Source: Clostridiaceae bacterium (lineage in GTDB: Bacteria > Bacillota > Clostridia > Saccharofermentanales > DTU023). Taken from it: 9,454 bases of DNA. Below the pieces are notes generated by a model, which had not been told where the DNA came from, did no database searches, and saw only the letters and a list, made by a program, of their open reading frames with translations. Both the position numbers and the translations under genes were made by a program. Location: assembly GCA_012511185.1 (NCBI GenBank), contig JAAZGN010000101.1:1-9454 (forward strand), in the 5' to 3' direction. Of the stretch, positions 1-7,206 are shown one piece after another (within the stretch, counting starts at the first letter, position 1; each line of letters opens with the position of its first letter).

Positions 1-890
1 ATCTCTTTCGGCATGTGGTCGAGTTCGGCAGCATCACCCGCGCCAGCAACCATCTGGGTATCCCCCAGCCCGCGGTGACCCGCGCCGTGCGCGCCCTGGA
101 AAAGGAATGGGGGCTCCAACTCCTGGCTCGCACAGGCAGGGGGATCCGGGTGAACGAAAACGGCCGCCTGGTCTATGACTATGCCCGGCAGTTGCTCCGG
201 CTCACAGCCAATCTCGAATCAACCCTGCAAAAGCGCAGGCAACAAGAAGAAACCACCATCTCCATTGTGGTGGAAGCCGCTTCCCGCCTCTTCCCTTCCA
301 TCTGCACTTCTTTTACCCAGGAATACGGGGACGCCAAATTTCGGGTACTTCACCAGGATGCGCCGCAGGACAGGGACCCGCGGGACTACCCCTTGCGCCT
401 TTATTCCTCCCGTGAGCGGCCGGCCCGGGCCGGCTCCCTGGTCCTGGCCGAGGAGGAAATCAAGCTGGCCGTCCAGCCGGACGGCCCCTTCGGCCAGCAG
501 GATCATATCGCCCTTGCCCAGGTGAGCGGCATGGGTTTCGTCAGCCTTTTCAAGACCCTCGGCCTGCGTCAAATCACCGACTACTACTGCCAGCTGGCCG
601 GCTTCGAACCCAATGTCATCTTTGAAACCGACAATACGTCGACGGTCATGCGCTACGTCAGCTCCGGCCACGGCGTCGCCTTCATCCCGGCCCTGACCTG
701 GCCGGGGGAAACCGATGACGGTATCAAGGTCCAGCTCCTTTCCATCACTGATCCCCCCTGCAGGCGCTTCATCAATCTGGCCACCGACGGCGGACAGGGC
801 CTCAACAGCTATGAAAAGCGTTTCCGGGATTTTCTGATCGGCTATTTCCTTCAGGAAACCGGCAGGGACGGGCAGGATTCAGGCGGCTGA
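1..890 (+). CDS. LysR-family transcriptional regulator (5' end outside window)
   Basis: Helix-turn-helix DNA-binding regulator of the LysR family, which binds promoters as an oligomer and responds to a small-molecule effector. The reading frame is open to the window edge (codons begin at base 3, reading LFRHVVEFGS), so the true start lies upstream and about 10 residues are missing; the GTG at 15 is internal. The winged HTH is clear: GSITRASNHLGIPQPAVTRA, then LEKEWGLQLLARTGRG. An effector-binding domain follows, poorly conserved in its first half but ending in a typical segment (ETDNTSTVMRYVSSGHGVAF). The stop is TGA at 888-890. The last 40 bases overlap, tail to tail, the end of the amidase remnant on the other strand. 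The target is unknown. Family assignment is firm, specific function is not. Confidence 0.9.
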   Translation, partial: LFRHVVEFGSITRASNHLGIPQPAVTRAVRALEKEWGLQLLARTGRGIRVNENGRLVYDYARQLLRLTANLESTLQKRRQQEETTISIVVEAASRLFPSICTSFTQEYGDAKFRVLHQDAPQDRDPRDYPLRLYSSRERPARAGSLVLAEEEIKLAVQPDGPFGQQDHIALAQVSGMGFVSLFKTLGLRQITDYYCQLAGFEPNVIFETDNTSTVMRYVSSGHGVAFIPALTWPGETDDGIKVQLLSITDPPCRRFINLATDGGQGLNSYEKRFRDFLIGYFLQETGRDGQDSGG

Positions 891-1624
891 CGGACAGCTG
901 CCAGCTGCTCGAAGCCATAGGCGATCTCGATTGGGACCGGCTCGCTGTAGTAGGGCCGGCCGCTGATCTCCAGGCCGACAGGGACGCCCAGGGGCGCTTG
1001 GGGGCCGGGTGCCATGCCAGCGGGCACGGCGATTGAGGGAAAACCGGTTGCCGAACAGAGGACCCCCGTTGCGTTGCTTTTGCCCGTCTCCGATCTTGCA
1101 GACCAGCTGTTGCTGGTGGGGATGGATCAGGGCGTCCAGGTCCCGGTCGGCCATGATCTTCATGATCTGGCTCGCAAGCGCGTACTGACGGAGCCGTTTT
1201 TCGTTGTAACGGGGGGTCCCGGTCTCCAGATCCATGGCAGTTTTCAAGTTCTCCTCAATACCCGGGTGAAAGAGGCCGCTTTCAATAATCTACCTGACTG
1301 AATGTACGGGCGCGCCGGGGCGCAGACCGGCCAGGTAAGCGTCGAGATGGGTGCGAAAATCGTCCAGATGGACGCTGACTTCACAGATCATCCAGTCGGA
1401 GTCGAGCGGGTCATCGATGTCGATCAGGACTGCTCCGGCCTGTACAAGAAGACCCAGTACCCCCTCCATGACCTGGTTGACCGGCCGGTTGATGGCGGCC
1501 TTGCCAAGGAAGCTTCGCAGGATACCCAGCCGCTTGCCGGCCACACCCTCCGGTTTCAGAAAGGGCAGATAACTCGGGGGCAGCGCCCGGCGCTCCAGGC
1601 TGTCTCCATCAGTTCAAAACGCAT
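851..1624 (-). pseudogene. Amidase-signature enzyme, remnant with internal deletion, TAG stop and frameshift
   Basis: Remnant of an amidase-signature hydrolase (amide bond hydrolysis by a Ser-cisSer-Lys triad). An ATG at 1624, with a G-rich ribosome binding site 8 bases after the mmdB stop, reads MRFELMETA, a normal start for this family. The next bases jump into mid-protein sequence in another frame (RALPPSYLPFLKPEGVAGKR), so the glycine/serine-rich signature and catalytic triad are gone; I estimate 220-270 residues lost. The frame then runs through AINRPVNQVMEGVLGLLVQA to an in-frame TAG at 1290-1292, continues as IIESGLFHPGIEENLKTAMD, and shifts by one base at a run of five C on + (1063-1067). 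After the shift it reads LCSATGFPSIAVPAGMAPGP and PLGVPVGLEISGRPYYSEPV, classic amidase C-terminal motifs, ending at TGA 851-853. Three independent lesions rule out a working enzyme as read. Confidence 0.85.
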
Positions 1625-1632
1625 GAGCCCCC

Positions 1633-2422
1633 TTAACTGAAGAAACTGAGCAGGAGGCCGGCTGCCACGGCTGAGCCGATGACCCCGGCGACATTGGGTC
1701 CCATGGCGTGCATGAGCAGGAAATTGGACGGGTTGTATTTCTGGCCCTCCTTCTGGACGACCCGGGCAGCCATGGGAACGGCCGACACACCCGCCGCGCC
1801 GATCAGCGGATTGACCTTGCCCTTGGTCAGCACATACATGAGCTTGCCCAGGAGAACACCGCCCGCGGTCCCGATGGAAAAGGCAACAAGACCTAAAGCG
1901 ACGATTTTCAAAGTGCCGGGGGTCAGAAACATCTCCGCCGTCGCCGTCGGCCCCTCCGATGATTCCGATGGAAGCCGCCTGCAGGGCCGTAAAGCCCAGC
2001 GCGATCGCGCCCAGGAAGGTCACAAAAATCCCCAACTGGGCCGCCGCGCCCAGCAGCAGGCTTTTGGGGTTGGCGATCAGGGGACCGAAATCGGTCCCCG
2101 CCCCGATGCAAAGAAATATGAGCGGAGGATAGATCCCAAGCGCCGTGCCCTGGTAGAGATAATAGAGCAAACCGCCGGGCTGATTGCCCAGGGGGCCGTC
2201 CAACATGCCTGTCAGCGGCAGGTTGGCCAGCAGCATGCCAAAGGCAATTGGAATCAGAAGGTAGGGCTCATAGCCTTTTTTGACTGCCAGGTAAATGAAC
2301 AGGCAGGCAATGGCGATCATGATCAGCTTGCCCGGCACCATCAGGCCAAACAGTTCCGTATCCAGGCTGAATAATTCCCTGATGCCGGTTTGTTCGAAGA
2401 AATCGACAAGGATTCTCGACAT
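1633..2422 (-). pseudogene. mmdB: Na+-pumping decarboxylase beta subunit with internal deletion
   Basis: Membrane subunit of the sodium-translocating decarboxylases (MmdB/OadB/GcdB family), which decarboxylates carboxybiotin and exports Na+. ATG at 2422 follows an AGGAG site. Residues 1-160 are a good N-terminal half with several membrane segments and the conserved SIGIIGGADG, whose Asp matches the Na+-site Asp203 of Klebsiella OadB. The frame then derails. In the +1 frame from about base 1945, the sequence continues as TATAEMFLTPGTLKIVALGL and on to VSAVPMAARVVQKEG, LLMHAMGPNVAGVIGSAVAA and TAA at 1633-1635. The family normally has about 110-125 residues between these two halves, including a conserved Tyr and several helices. 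They are absent, so the break is a deletion and not a simple frameshift. It lies in an operon after mmdC (11-base gap) and before the amidase remnant. Confidence 0.9.
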
Positions 2423-2433
2423 GGCAGGCGCTC

Positions 2434-2814
2434 CTATCGGAATGAGACGAGCAGGTCACCCGAGGCGACGACGTCGCCTTTTTGGACGTGGATACGGTCA
2501 ATGACAGCCTCGCCCGGGGCGACGATCTCATTTTCCATCTTCATCGCTTCAATGACAAGCAGGGTGTCGCCCGGCTTGACCGGATCGCCCGGCTTGACCG
2601 GAATATCGAGCACGGTGCCCTGCAAGGGTGCCTTGACCGCTTCACCGCTCACCTGGGGGGAAGGCGGGACTTCCGCTTTGGCGGGGGCGGCCACCGGGGC
2701 AGCAGGGCGCGGATTGGAAACCGGACTGACTGTATCCACCTCTTCTTTGATTTCCTCAACCTCGACCATATAGGCCTGGCCGTCGATTACGATGCGGAAT
2801 GTTCTGACTGGCAT
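2434..2814 (-). CDS. mmdC: Biotin carboxyl carrier subunit of methylmalonyl-CoA decarboxylase
   Basis: Biotinyl carrier protein of 126 residues that shuttles the carboxyl group between the carboxyltransferase and the membrane pump. Residues 1-27 form a short N-terminal segment (MPVRTFRIVIDGQAYMVEVE); residues 30-58 are a flexible Pro/Ala-rich linker; residues 59-126 are a complete biotinyl/lipoyl domain with the biotinylation motif EAMKMEN, in which Lys92 would carry biotin. I chose ATG 2814 (MPVRTFRI) because it begins the conserved segment and has AAAGGAT upstream; the frame stays open further upstream but that sequence overlaps mmdD. The stop is TAG at 2434-2436. It sits 16 bases after mmdD and 11 before mmdB. 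The gene looks intact although mmdA and mmdB are broken. Similar carriers serve oxaloacetate or glutaconyl-CoA decarboxylases; the adjacent PccB-type carboxyltransferase favours methylmalonyl-CoA. Confidence 0.9.
   Translation of the reverse strand: MPVRTFRIVIDGQAYMVEVEEIKEEVDTVSPVSNPRPAAPVAAPAKAEVPPSPQVSGEAVKAPLQGTVLDIPVKPGDPVKPGDTLLVIEAMKMENEIVAPGEAVIDRIHVQKGDVVASGDLLVSFR
2567..2602. repeat. Perfect 18-base tandem duplication inside mmdC
   Basis: Bases 2567-2584 and 2585-2602 are identical. On the minus strand they encode PVKPGD twice, in the hairpin before the biotinylation motif. Biotinyl domains usually have a similar but imperfect pair here (VKxGDxVKxGD), and overall length is normal. 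The repeat is therefore in a functional position, and only the exact DNA identity is notable. Confidence 0.85.
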
Positions 2815-2830
2815 AAGCTGCAGATCCTTT

Positions 2831-3184
2831 CTATTGCGGACGCCGGAAGCCATCTTGCAACCCGGCCGATTCCCAGCCGGAAAGCCCGGGCTCCTGACGC
2901 TTGATTCTTCTGATAACAAAGTGTGTGTCCTCACCGGCATAAGCCGAGACAGCTGCGGCCACCAGGGCGGCCAGCTGCGGCTGGATCGCCTGTTCTGCCG
3001 CCCGGGTCTTTTCGTCCCCTTGGTTTTCGATCTTAGTCCGGTCTTCTTTCTTATCTTTGATCTTGAGCAGAAAAGCCGTCCCGTCGACCAGATAGGTGAT
3101 AGCCAGCAAAACAATGAAGACGACAACCATACTGAAGAGGGAAAGCAGGAGGCCCATGCCCAATGACAGATTGTTGAAGTCCAC
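2831..3184 (-). CDS. mmdD: Decarboxylase delta/gamma subunit (OadG-type small membrane protein)
   Basis: Small membrane-anchored subunit that, in this family, stabilises the complex and links the carboxyltransferase to the membrane pump. It has 117 residues: one transmembrane helix near the N-terminus (residues 8-33, GLLLSLFSMVVVFIVLLAIT), a charged Lys/Glu-rich linker (about 41-63), an Ala-rich segment (LAALVAAAVSAYAG) and a basic tail with a Trp (SGWESAGLQDGFRR), a layout typical of OadG-type subunits of Clostridia. The start is GTG at 3184, supported by AAAGGAAG upstream and by the TM placement. It begins 11 bases after the mmdA stop; its own stop is TAG at 2831-2833. It appears intact. 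Sequence conservation in this family is low, so the call rests largely on topology and operon position. Confidence 0.82.
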   Translation of the reverse strand: MDFNNLSLGMGLLLSLFSMVVVFIVLLAITYLVDGTAFLLKIKDKKEDRTKIENQGDEKTRAAEQAIQPQLAALVAAAVSAYAGEDTHFVIRRIKRQEPGLSGWESAGLQDGFRRPQ

Positions 3185-3195
3185 GGCTGCTTCCT

Positions 3196-4098
3196 TTACA
3201 AGGGGATGTTGCCGTGTTTTTTCGGCAGGCCCTGGACTCTTTTGCCGGTCAGCGTCGCAAAAGAGGAGATCAGGCGCTGGCGCGTCTCCTGCGGCAGGAT
3301 GACATCATCGAGGTAGCCCCGGGCCGCCGCGATGTAAGGATTCATCATCTGTTCCGTGTAATCGGCGATCTTTTCTTCGCGTTTCACCTCAGGGTCCCGG
3401 GCCTGGCGGATCTCACGTGAAAAGATGATGTTGGCCGCACCCTCGGCTCCCATGACGGCGATTTCCGCCTGGGGCCAGGCTAAAACAAAATCGCCTCCCA
3501 GATGCTTGGAGCACATGCCAATGTAAGCGCCTCCGTAAGCCTTTCTCACAATGACCGTCACCTTGGGGACCGTGGCCTCGCTGTAAGCGTAGAGCATTTT
3601 CGCGCCGTGGCGGATGATGCCGCCGTACTCCTGCCGGGTGCCGGGCAGAAAGCCCGGGACATCAACCAGGGTGAGAAGGGGGATATTGAAGGCATCGCAG
3701 GTCCGGATAAATCGGGAGGACTTGTCGGATGCATTGATATCCAGACAGCCGGCCATGACACTGGGCTGGTTGGCGATGACGCCGATGCTGTGGCCGTCCA
3801 GCCGCATCAGGCCCGTGATCATGTTGCGGGCGTACTCGGCCTGGACCTCGAAAAAATCGCCGCCATCGGCAAGGGCCATGATCAGGTCCCGCATGTCATA
3901 GGCCAGCCTGGGATCAGAGGGAACCAGGTCATTCAACGAATCGATCATGGCATTGGGATCCTGGGGGCAGTCGTAGACTTGTGCTTTTTCCGCATTGTTT
4001 TGAGGCAGGTAGCTCAGAAGCCTGCGAATCTGCAGCAGGCAGTCCTTCTCGTCGGCGGCTCGAAGGTGGGCGACGCCGCTGACGCTGTTGTGGGTCAT
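3196..4098 (-). pseudogene. mmdA: Methylmalonyl-CoA decarboxylase carboxyltransferase subunit, N-terminal ~200 residues missing
   Basis: C-terminal part of a PccB/MmdA-type carboxyltransferase, which transfers the carboxyl group of methylmalonyl-CoA to biotin. The frame gives 300 residues from MTHNSVSGVA to the typical family end KKHGNIPL (TAA 3196-3198). It includes well-conserved blocks: CLDINASDKSSRFIR, PLLTLVDVPGFLPGT, GGIIRHGAKMLYAYSEATVP, RKAYGGAYIGMCSKH and AEIAVMGAEGAANI. Family members are about 510-515 residues and have LGGAMTH near residue 205-215, so the whole N-terminal crotonase-like half is absent. Upstream the frame reads only TAIFVFDAPQRLGGAM after an in-frame TAA. ATG 4098 is the Met of LGGAMTH, not a native start, and the G-rich stretch before it is buried in a hairpin (4101-4123). 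Without the N-terminal half there is no complete active site. A glutaconyl-CoA substrate is less likely, as GcdA is longer. Confidence 0.88.
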
Positions 4099-4100
4099 GG

Positions 4101-4123
4101 CGCCCCCCAGGCGCTGGGGGGCG
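4101..4123. repeat. Perfect 10-bp palindrome at the truncated mmdA boundary
   Basis: Arms 4101-4110 (CGCCCCCCAG) and 4114-4123 (CTGGGGGGCG) pair perfectly around the loop GCG. In transcripts from the minus strand it ends two bases before the ATG at 4098 and would sequester the only G-rich ribosome-binding-like sequence. The arm nearest mmdA doubles as the LGG codons of the native protein; the other arm is unexplained. No T-run follows on either strand, so it is not an ordinary terminator. Confidence 0.9.
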
Positions 4124-4136
4124 TCAAATACAAAAA

Positions 4137-4167
4137 TTGCCGTTTAATATATCATTATTGTTATGCT
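4137..4167 (+). promoter_or_regulatory. Possible promoter for the metallopeptidase gene
   Basis: The divergent spacer (4099-4224) contains an AT-rich stretch with TTGCCG (4137-4142) and TATGCT (4162-4167), separated by 19 bases. The spacing is longer than optimal, so this is only a candidate. It is the only spacer from which this gene could be transcribed. Confidence 0.3.
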
Positions 4168-4224
4168 TTACGCTGCAGGGAAAAGGCAGGCCGGCCGCTC
4201 TTTCACTTGTGATAAGGTGGAAGC

Positions 4225-4614
4225 ATGCTGACACTGGAAGAAACAGAACAGGCGCTCACTGCCATGGTGGACGCGCTCCCGGAAGAGATCTTTTTTGAGC
4301 TCAACGGAGGCGTTCTGCTGAAAGAGGAAACCAAGCTTCATCCGGCAAGGCAGGCCGACGACCTCTACATCCTGGGCGAGTATTATGCGGACCGGATTTT
4401 CGGCCGCTACATCGTCATTTATTACGGTTCCATGCAGCGCGTTTTCCAAGGCGTCTCCGAACACACCTTTCAAAGCGAGCTTGAACAGATCCTCAAGCAT
4501 GAATTGACACATCATCTGGAAAACCGGGCCGGTGAGCGCGACCTCGAATTCGAGGACAACCGCCAGCTCCTGCACTATTACGCGCGGCACCGGCAGGGTC
4601 AGGACCCTGACTGA
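4225..4614 (+). CDS. Zincin-type metallopeptidase family protein
   Basis: Small (129-residue) cytosolic protein of the minimal zincin family (Pfam Zincin_1 / DUF1025 type), predicted zinc peptidases of unknown substrate. The sequence shows an N-terminal helix ending in ALPEEIFFELNGGVLLKEET, the core strand YIVIYYGSMQRVF, and the zinc motif HELTH at residues 92-96 followed by HLENRAGERDLEFED, where an acidic residue may be the third ligand. Length matches the family. ATG 4225 has AAGGTGG upstream. It is divergent from mmdA across 126 bases and overlaps the 3' end of the alpha/beta hydrolase gene tail to tail by 16 bases. There is no signal peptide or membrane segment. The family is confident; true peptidase activity is inferred only from the motif. 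Confidence 0.88.
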   Translation: MLTLEETEQALTAMVDALPEEIFFELNGGVLLKEETKLHPARQADDLYILGEYYADRIFGRYIVIYYGSMQRVFQGVSEHTFQSELEQILKHELTHHLENRAGERDLEFEDNRQLLHYYARHRQGQDPD

Positions 4615-5633
4615 AATCCCTCCAAGGCCCTTTCAATAAAAGCCATTTTTCGCGCCTTGTAGTCTTCCTTGGCCACCGCGTGCGACAAGGCGTGCTTGGC
4701 GCCTTCGACGTACCAGAGTTCTTTGACAGGCGAGCGGCAGCCATCAAACAACTCACGGGCCATGGAGGCCGGAACGAAGAGGTCATCCGTCCCGTGGATG
4801 ATCATGACCGGAACCTTTGCCCGGGCGACCCCGGTCAAGGGTGTCAGGTCCTTACTGCTATAACCCATGAACAAATAGAAAAAGACGGAGGCAAAAAAGA
4901 GGGCCGGACGGCGGATCAAGGGCTTCATGCCCCGGACCATCCACTTGCCCTGAGCCAGCAGGGATGTATAGCCACAGTCGGCAATGACTGCGACGACATC
5001 GGGAGCCAGGCCGGGGTCACCGGAAAGGGTAAGCACATTGGCAGCGCCCATGGAAAGGCCGTCCAAAACAAAATAACCGGGCTTTCGGTCGCCCAGACGC
5101 CTCCTGATCTCCTCCAGCCAGGCCAGAATATCCCCCGCGTGCTTGCAGCCGATATCGATACGCTTGCCATCACTTGGCTTATGGCCGCGCAAAGAGGGCA
5201 GGAAGACGCAGTAACCCAGATCAAGATAAAGCTGAACATCCAGGGCCCGCGACAGCCGGACATCGCGCCAGCCATGGATGACGACGGCGCAGCCCCGGCC
5301 AGGGGCCGGCTCCCCGTCACTTTCGCGTGCGGGAAAGAAGATCCCCCGAAGGTGAAGGCCGTCATGGATCATCTCCCATTCCCGGTGGGGCCCAAGCAAG
5401 AGCCTTTCCTTTGCCACCGCGGCCTTCTTATACCATTCCAGGGTTTCCGGCGGGATGTCAGCGGGAGGGGTGAAGTCCTGTTCCTGCGCCCGGCGGGTGG
5501 CATAGCGGAAAAGCGACCAGCCGAGCTGGATTTCGAAGGTGATGAAGGCCAGCATCAAGGCCAGGAGGACGTAAAAAATGACCAGAACCCCCCGGGGCAG
5601 GGCGGTCAGAAGGGCAACAGGAATGACGGGCAT
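4599..5633 (-). CDS. Membrane-anchored alpha/beta hydrolase
   Basis: Serine hydrolase of the alpha/beta fold, 344 residues, with one N-terminal membrane helix (about 13-33) and the catalytic domain after it; YqkD-like proteins of Bacilli share this plan. Visible elements: oxyanion-side HGW (120-122), RGH (149-151), nucleophile elbow GLSMG with Ser194, acid in HGTDDLFVP (Asp284), and catalytic His314 in GAKHALSH. The triad is complete. I chose ATG 5633 (MPVIPVALL) because GAGAGGAAG lies just upstream; the frame could extend to a TTG at 5657 inside the end of the MATE gene, but that has no ribosome binding site. It starts 13 bases after the MATE stop and is probably co-transcribed with it, so the TGA in that gene could reduce its expression by polarity. 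Substrate unknown: esterase or peptidase activity are both possible. Confidence 0.9.
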   Translation of the reverse strand: MPVIPVALLTALPRGVLVIFYVLLALMLAFITFEIQLGWSLFRYATRRAQEQDFTPPADIPPETLEWYKKAAVAKERLLLGPHREWEMIHDGLHLRGIFFPARESDGEPAPGRGCAVVIHGWRDVRLSRALDVQLYLDLGYCVFLPSLRGHKPSDGKRIDIGCKHAGDILAWLEEIRRRLGDRKPGYFVLDGLSMGAANVLTLSGDPGLAPDVVAVIADCGYTSLLAQGKWMVRGMKPLIRRPALFFASVFFYLFMGYSSKDLTPLTGVARAKVPVMIIHGTDDLFVPASMARELFDGCRSPVKELWYVEGAKHALSHAVAKEDYKARKMAFIERALEGFQSGS

Positions 5634-5646
5634 GGGGTCTTCCTCT

Positions 5647-7059
5647 CTAATGGTCAACCCGGGGGCTTTCGATCCATCTGCCCCTCAGGTAAAGGATGGC
5701 TGCGTAAACAATGATGAGGATATTGGAAACCAAAAGGGAAATCCAGACGCCCTGCGGTCCCAGATCAGTCCACCTTCGAAAGGCCCAGATCATGGGCAGA
5801 CGGATGCCCCAGAGCCTCAGGATCGACATGTAAGCCGCATACCTTGGATAGCCGGCACCGCTGAAGATACCCGAAAAAGCGTCGAAATATCCCATATAGG
5901 GCGTCATGAAGACATTGAAGATGGTGTATTCAATGGCCAGCTTCCAGACCAGGTCTGCCTGGGCGCCCTTTTCCGTGATAAACAGCGAGAGCAGGGGTAC
6001 ACGGACAAACCAGAGAACCAGGCTGCCGCCAAGGGCGATCAGGGTGATGACGCGAAAGGCCACCCGGTTGAATTGCCTGACGCGGTCGGTCTTGCCGGCC
6101 CCGATATTCTGGCCCACGATGGCCGTCAGTGAACCGCCGATACCGCCCGTCGGCTGCATAACAAAGCTGCCAATCCGGTTGACGGCGGCATAAGCCGCAA
6201 TGGTGGCATCGCCATAGGCCGCGATCTCGGCATTCAAGAGAGTAAAGCCAAGCGCGGCGCTGGCCTGTCCCATGGCCGTCGGAAAGCCCATCCGCATCAA
6301 CTCCTTGAACTGAAGCCAGGTGAGCTTGACCTTACGGATGCGAAGGCGGATCTCATTGGAAGGTAAATAAATGATGTAGACGCCCAAAATGACCCGGATC
6401 ACCTGGGAGAGCACGGTGGCGTAAGCAGCCCCGGCAATGCCCAGACCCAGGCCGCGGATACCCAGGAAAGGGACGCGCTCGAAAATAAAGAAAGGATCAA
6501 GGATGGCGTTGAAGCCGGCTGCGAAGGCGCTGATGATGGTGGTCGCCTTGGTCTTTCCCTGGGCGCCCAGGATGGAAAAGAAGGAAAGATAAAGCATCTC
6601 AAAAATGAAACCTGCCATCAGGATGCCCAGATAAATCGACGCGTTGCGGCCCAGCTCCCCCCTGCCCCCCATCCAGCTGACGATGGAGGGTGACAGCAGG
6701 TAGCCGGCGATCGAGAAAACGACTCCCAGACTCAGGCAGAAATATAAGATATGCGACGCGTAGGACTCTGCCCGCTCCTTGTCGCCGCTTCAGATCAACT
6801 GTGAAATGATGGTGGTCCCCGCGATGGCAATGCCGATGCCCAGCGACACGAAAAGGTAATGGGGCGGCCATACGAAGCTGGTTGCCGCGAACTCAACCAG
6901 TGAAAGCCGGGCCACCCACAGCCCGTCGGCCAGGTTGTAGAGTGAGTTGATCAGGTTATTGATCATGAGGGGAAGGGCGACGGAAAAAAGGACCGGTGTT
7001 ACGGGTCCGTCGAGAATACGTCTGTCTTTAATTGCGCCGGCTGTCAATTCCCTCTCCAT
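5647..7059 (-). pseudogene. MATE-family efflux transporter interrupted by one in-frame TGA
   Basis: Multidrug/toxin extrusion (MATE, DinF/NorM-like) transporter: a polytopic membrane protein exporting substrates in exchange for Na+ or H+. The frame from ATG 7059 (MERELTAGAI) to TAG 5647-5649 spans 470 codons, normal for the family. The N-terminal part carries FSVALPLMINNLINSLYNLA and SLGIGIAIAGTTIISQLI. Codon 90 (6790-6792) is TGA, after which the same frame continues without loss as SGDKERAESYASHILYFCLS and through all later helices, including GAQGKTKATTIISAFAAGFN and NRIGSFVMQPTGGIGGSLTA. Homologues usually have Gly at or near this place (IISQ..GxGD), so a single G-to-T change (GGA to TGA) would explain it. 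There are no frameshifts or deletions. This is a very recent nonsense mutation or a base-call error; as read, the gene gives only an 89-residue fragment. The alpha/beta hydrolase follows in the same operon. Confidence 0.85.
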
Positions 7060-7206
7060 CCATCCTGCCCCAGCAAACCCTGCAGGCAATCTTCAAATAG
7101 AATCACACGTCACGAAACCCGTCTTCCTGCCCGGGGAAAAGGGTTAAGGATCTCTAACAGGTGCAGGACCTTGATGCGGTGACCCGACCGGTCACTATGG
7201 CAGGCC

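Noticed and set aside
1290..1292. Pyrrolysine at the amidase TAG
   Set aside because: The gene has two other lesions, the family has no Pyl members that I know of, and TAG is an ordinary stop in several genes here.
1679..2374. 231-residue open frame on + opposite mmdB
   Set aside because: Antisense of a conserved membrane protein; no recognisable domain or ribosome binding site.
3196..4098. Stand-alone C-terminal carboxyltransferase, as in split AccA/AccD enzymes
   Set aside because: It starts in the middle of a conserved motif with a sequestered ribosome binding site, and no N-terminal partner gene is nearby; truncation is simpler.
3502..4212. 236-residue open frame on + opposite mmdA
   Set aside because: Antisense of highly conserved carboxyltransferase sequence; its translation is featureless.
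4680..5714. 344-residue open frame on + opposite the hydrolase
   Set aside because: Antisense shadow of the alpha/beta hydrolase; low-complexity Gly/Gln/Arg-rich translation without family motifs, while the minus strand has a complete catalytic triad.
6790..6792. Selenocysteine or reassigned codon at the MATE TGA
   Set aside because: MATE transporters have no catalytic Cys/Sec here, and TGA terminates several intact genes in the window.
7179..7195. Short inverted repeat GTGACC/GGTCAC between the CxxC protein and the MATE gene
   Set aside because: Only 6 bp per arm and no T-run; too weak to call a terminator or operator.
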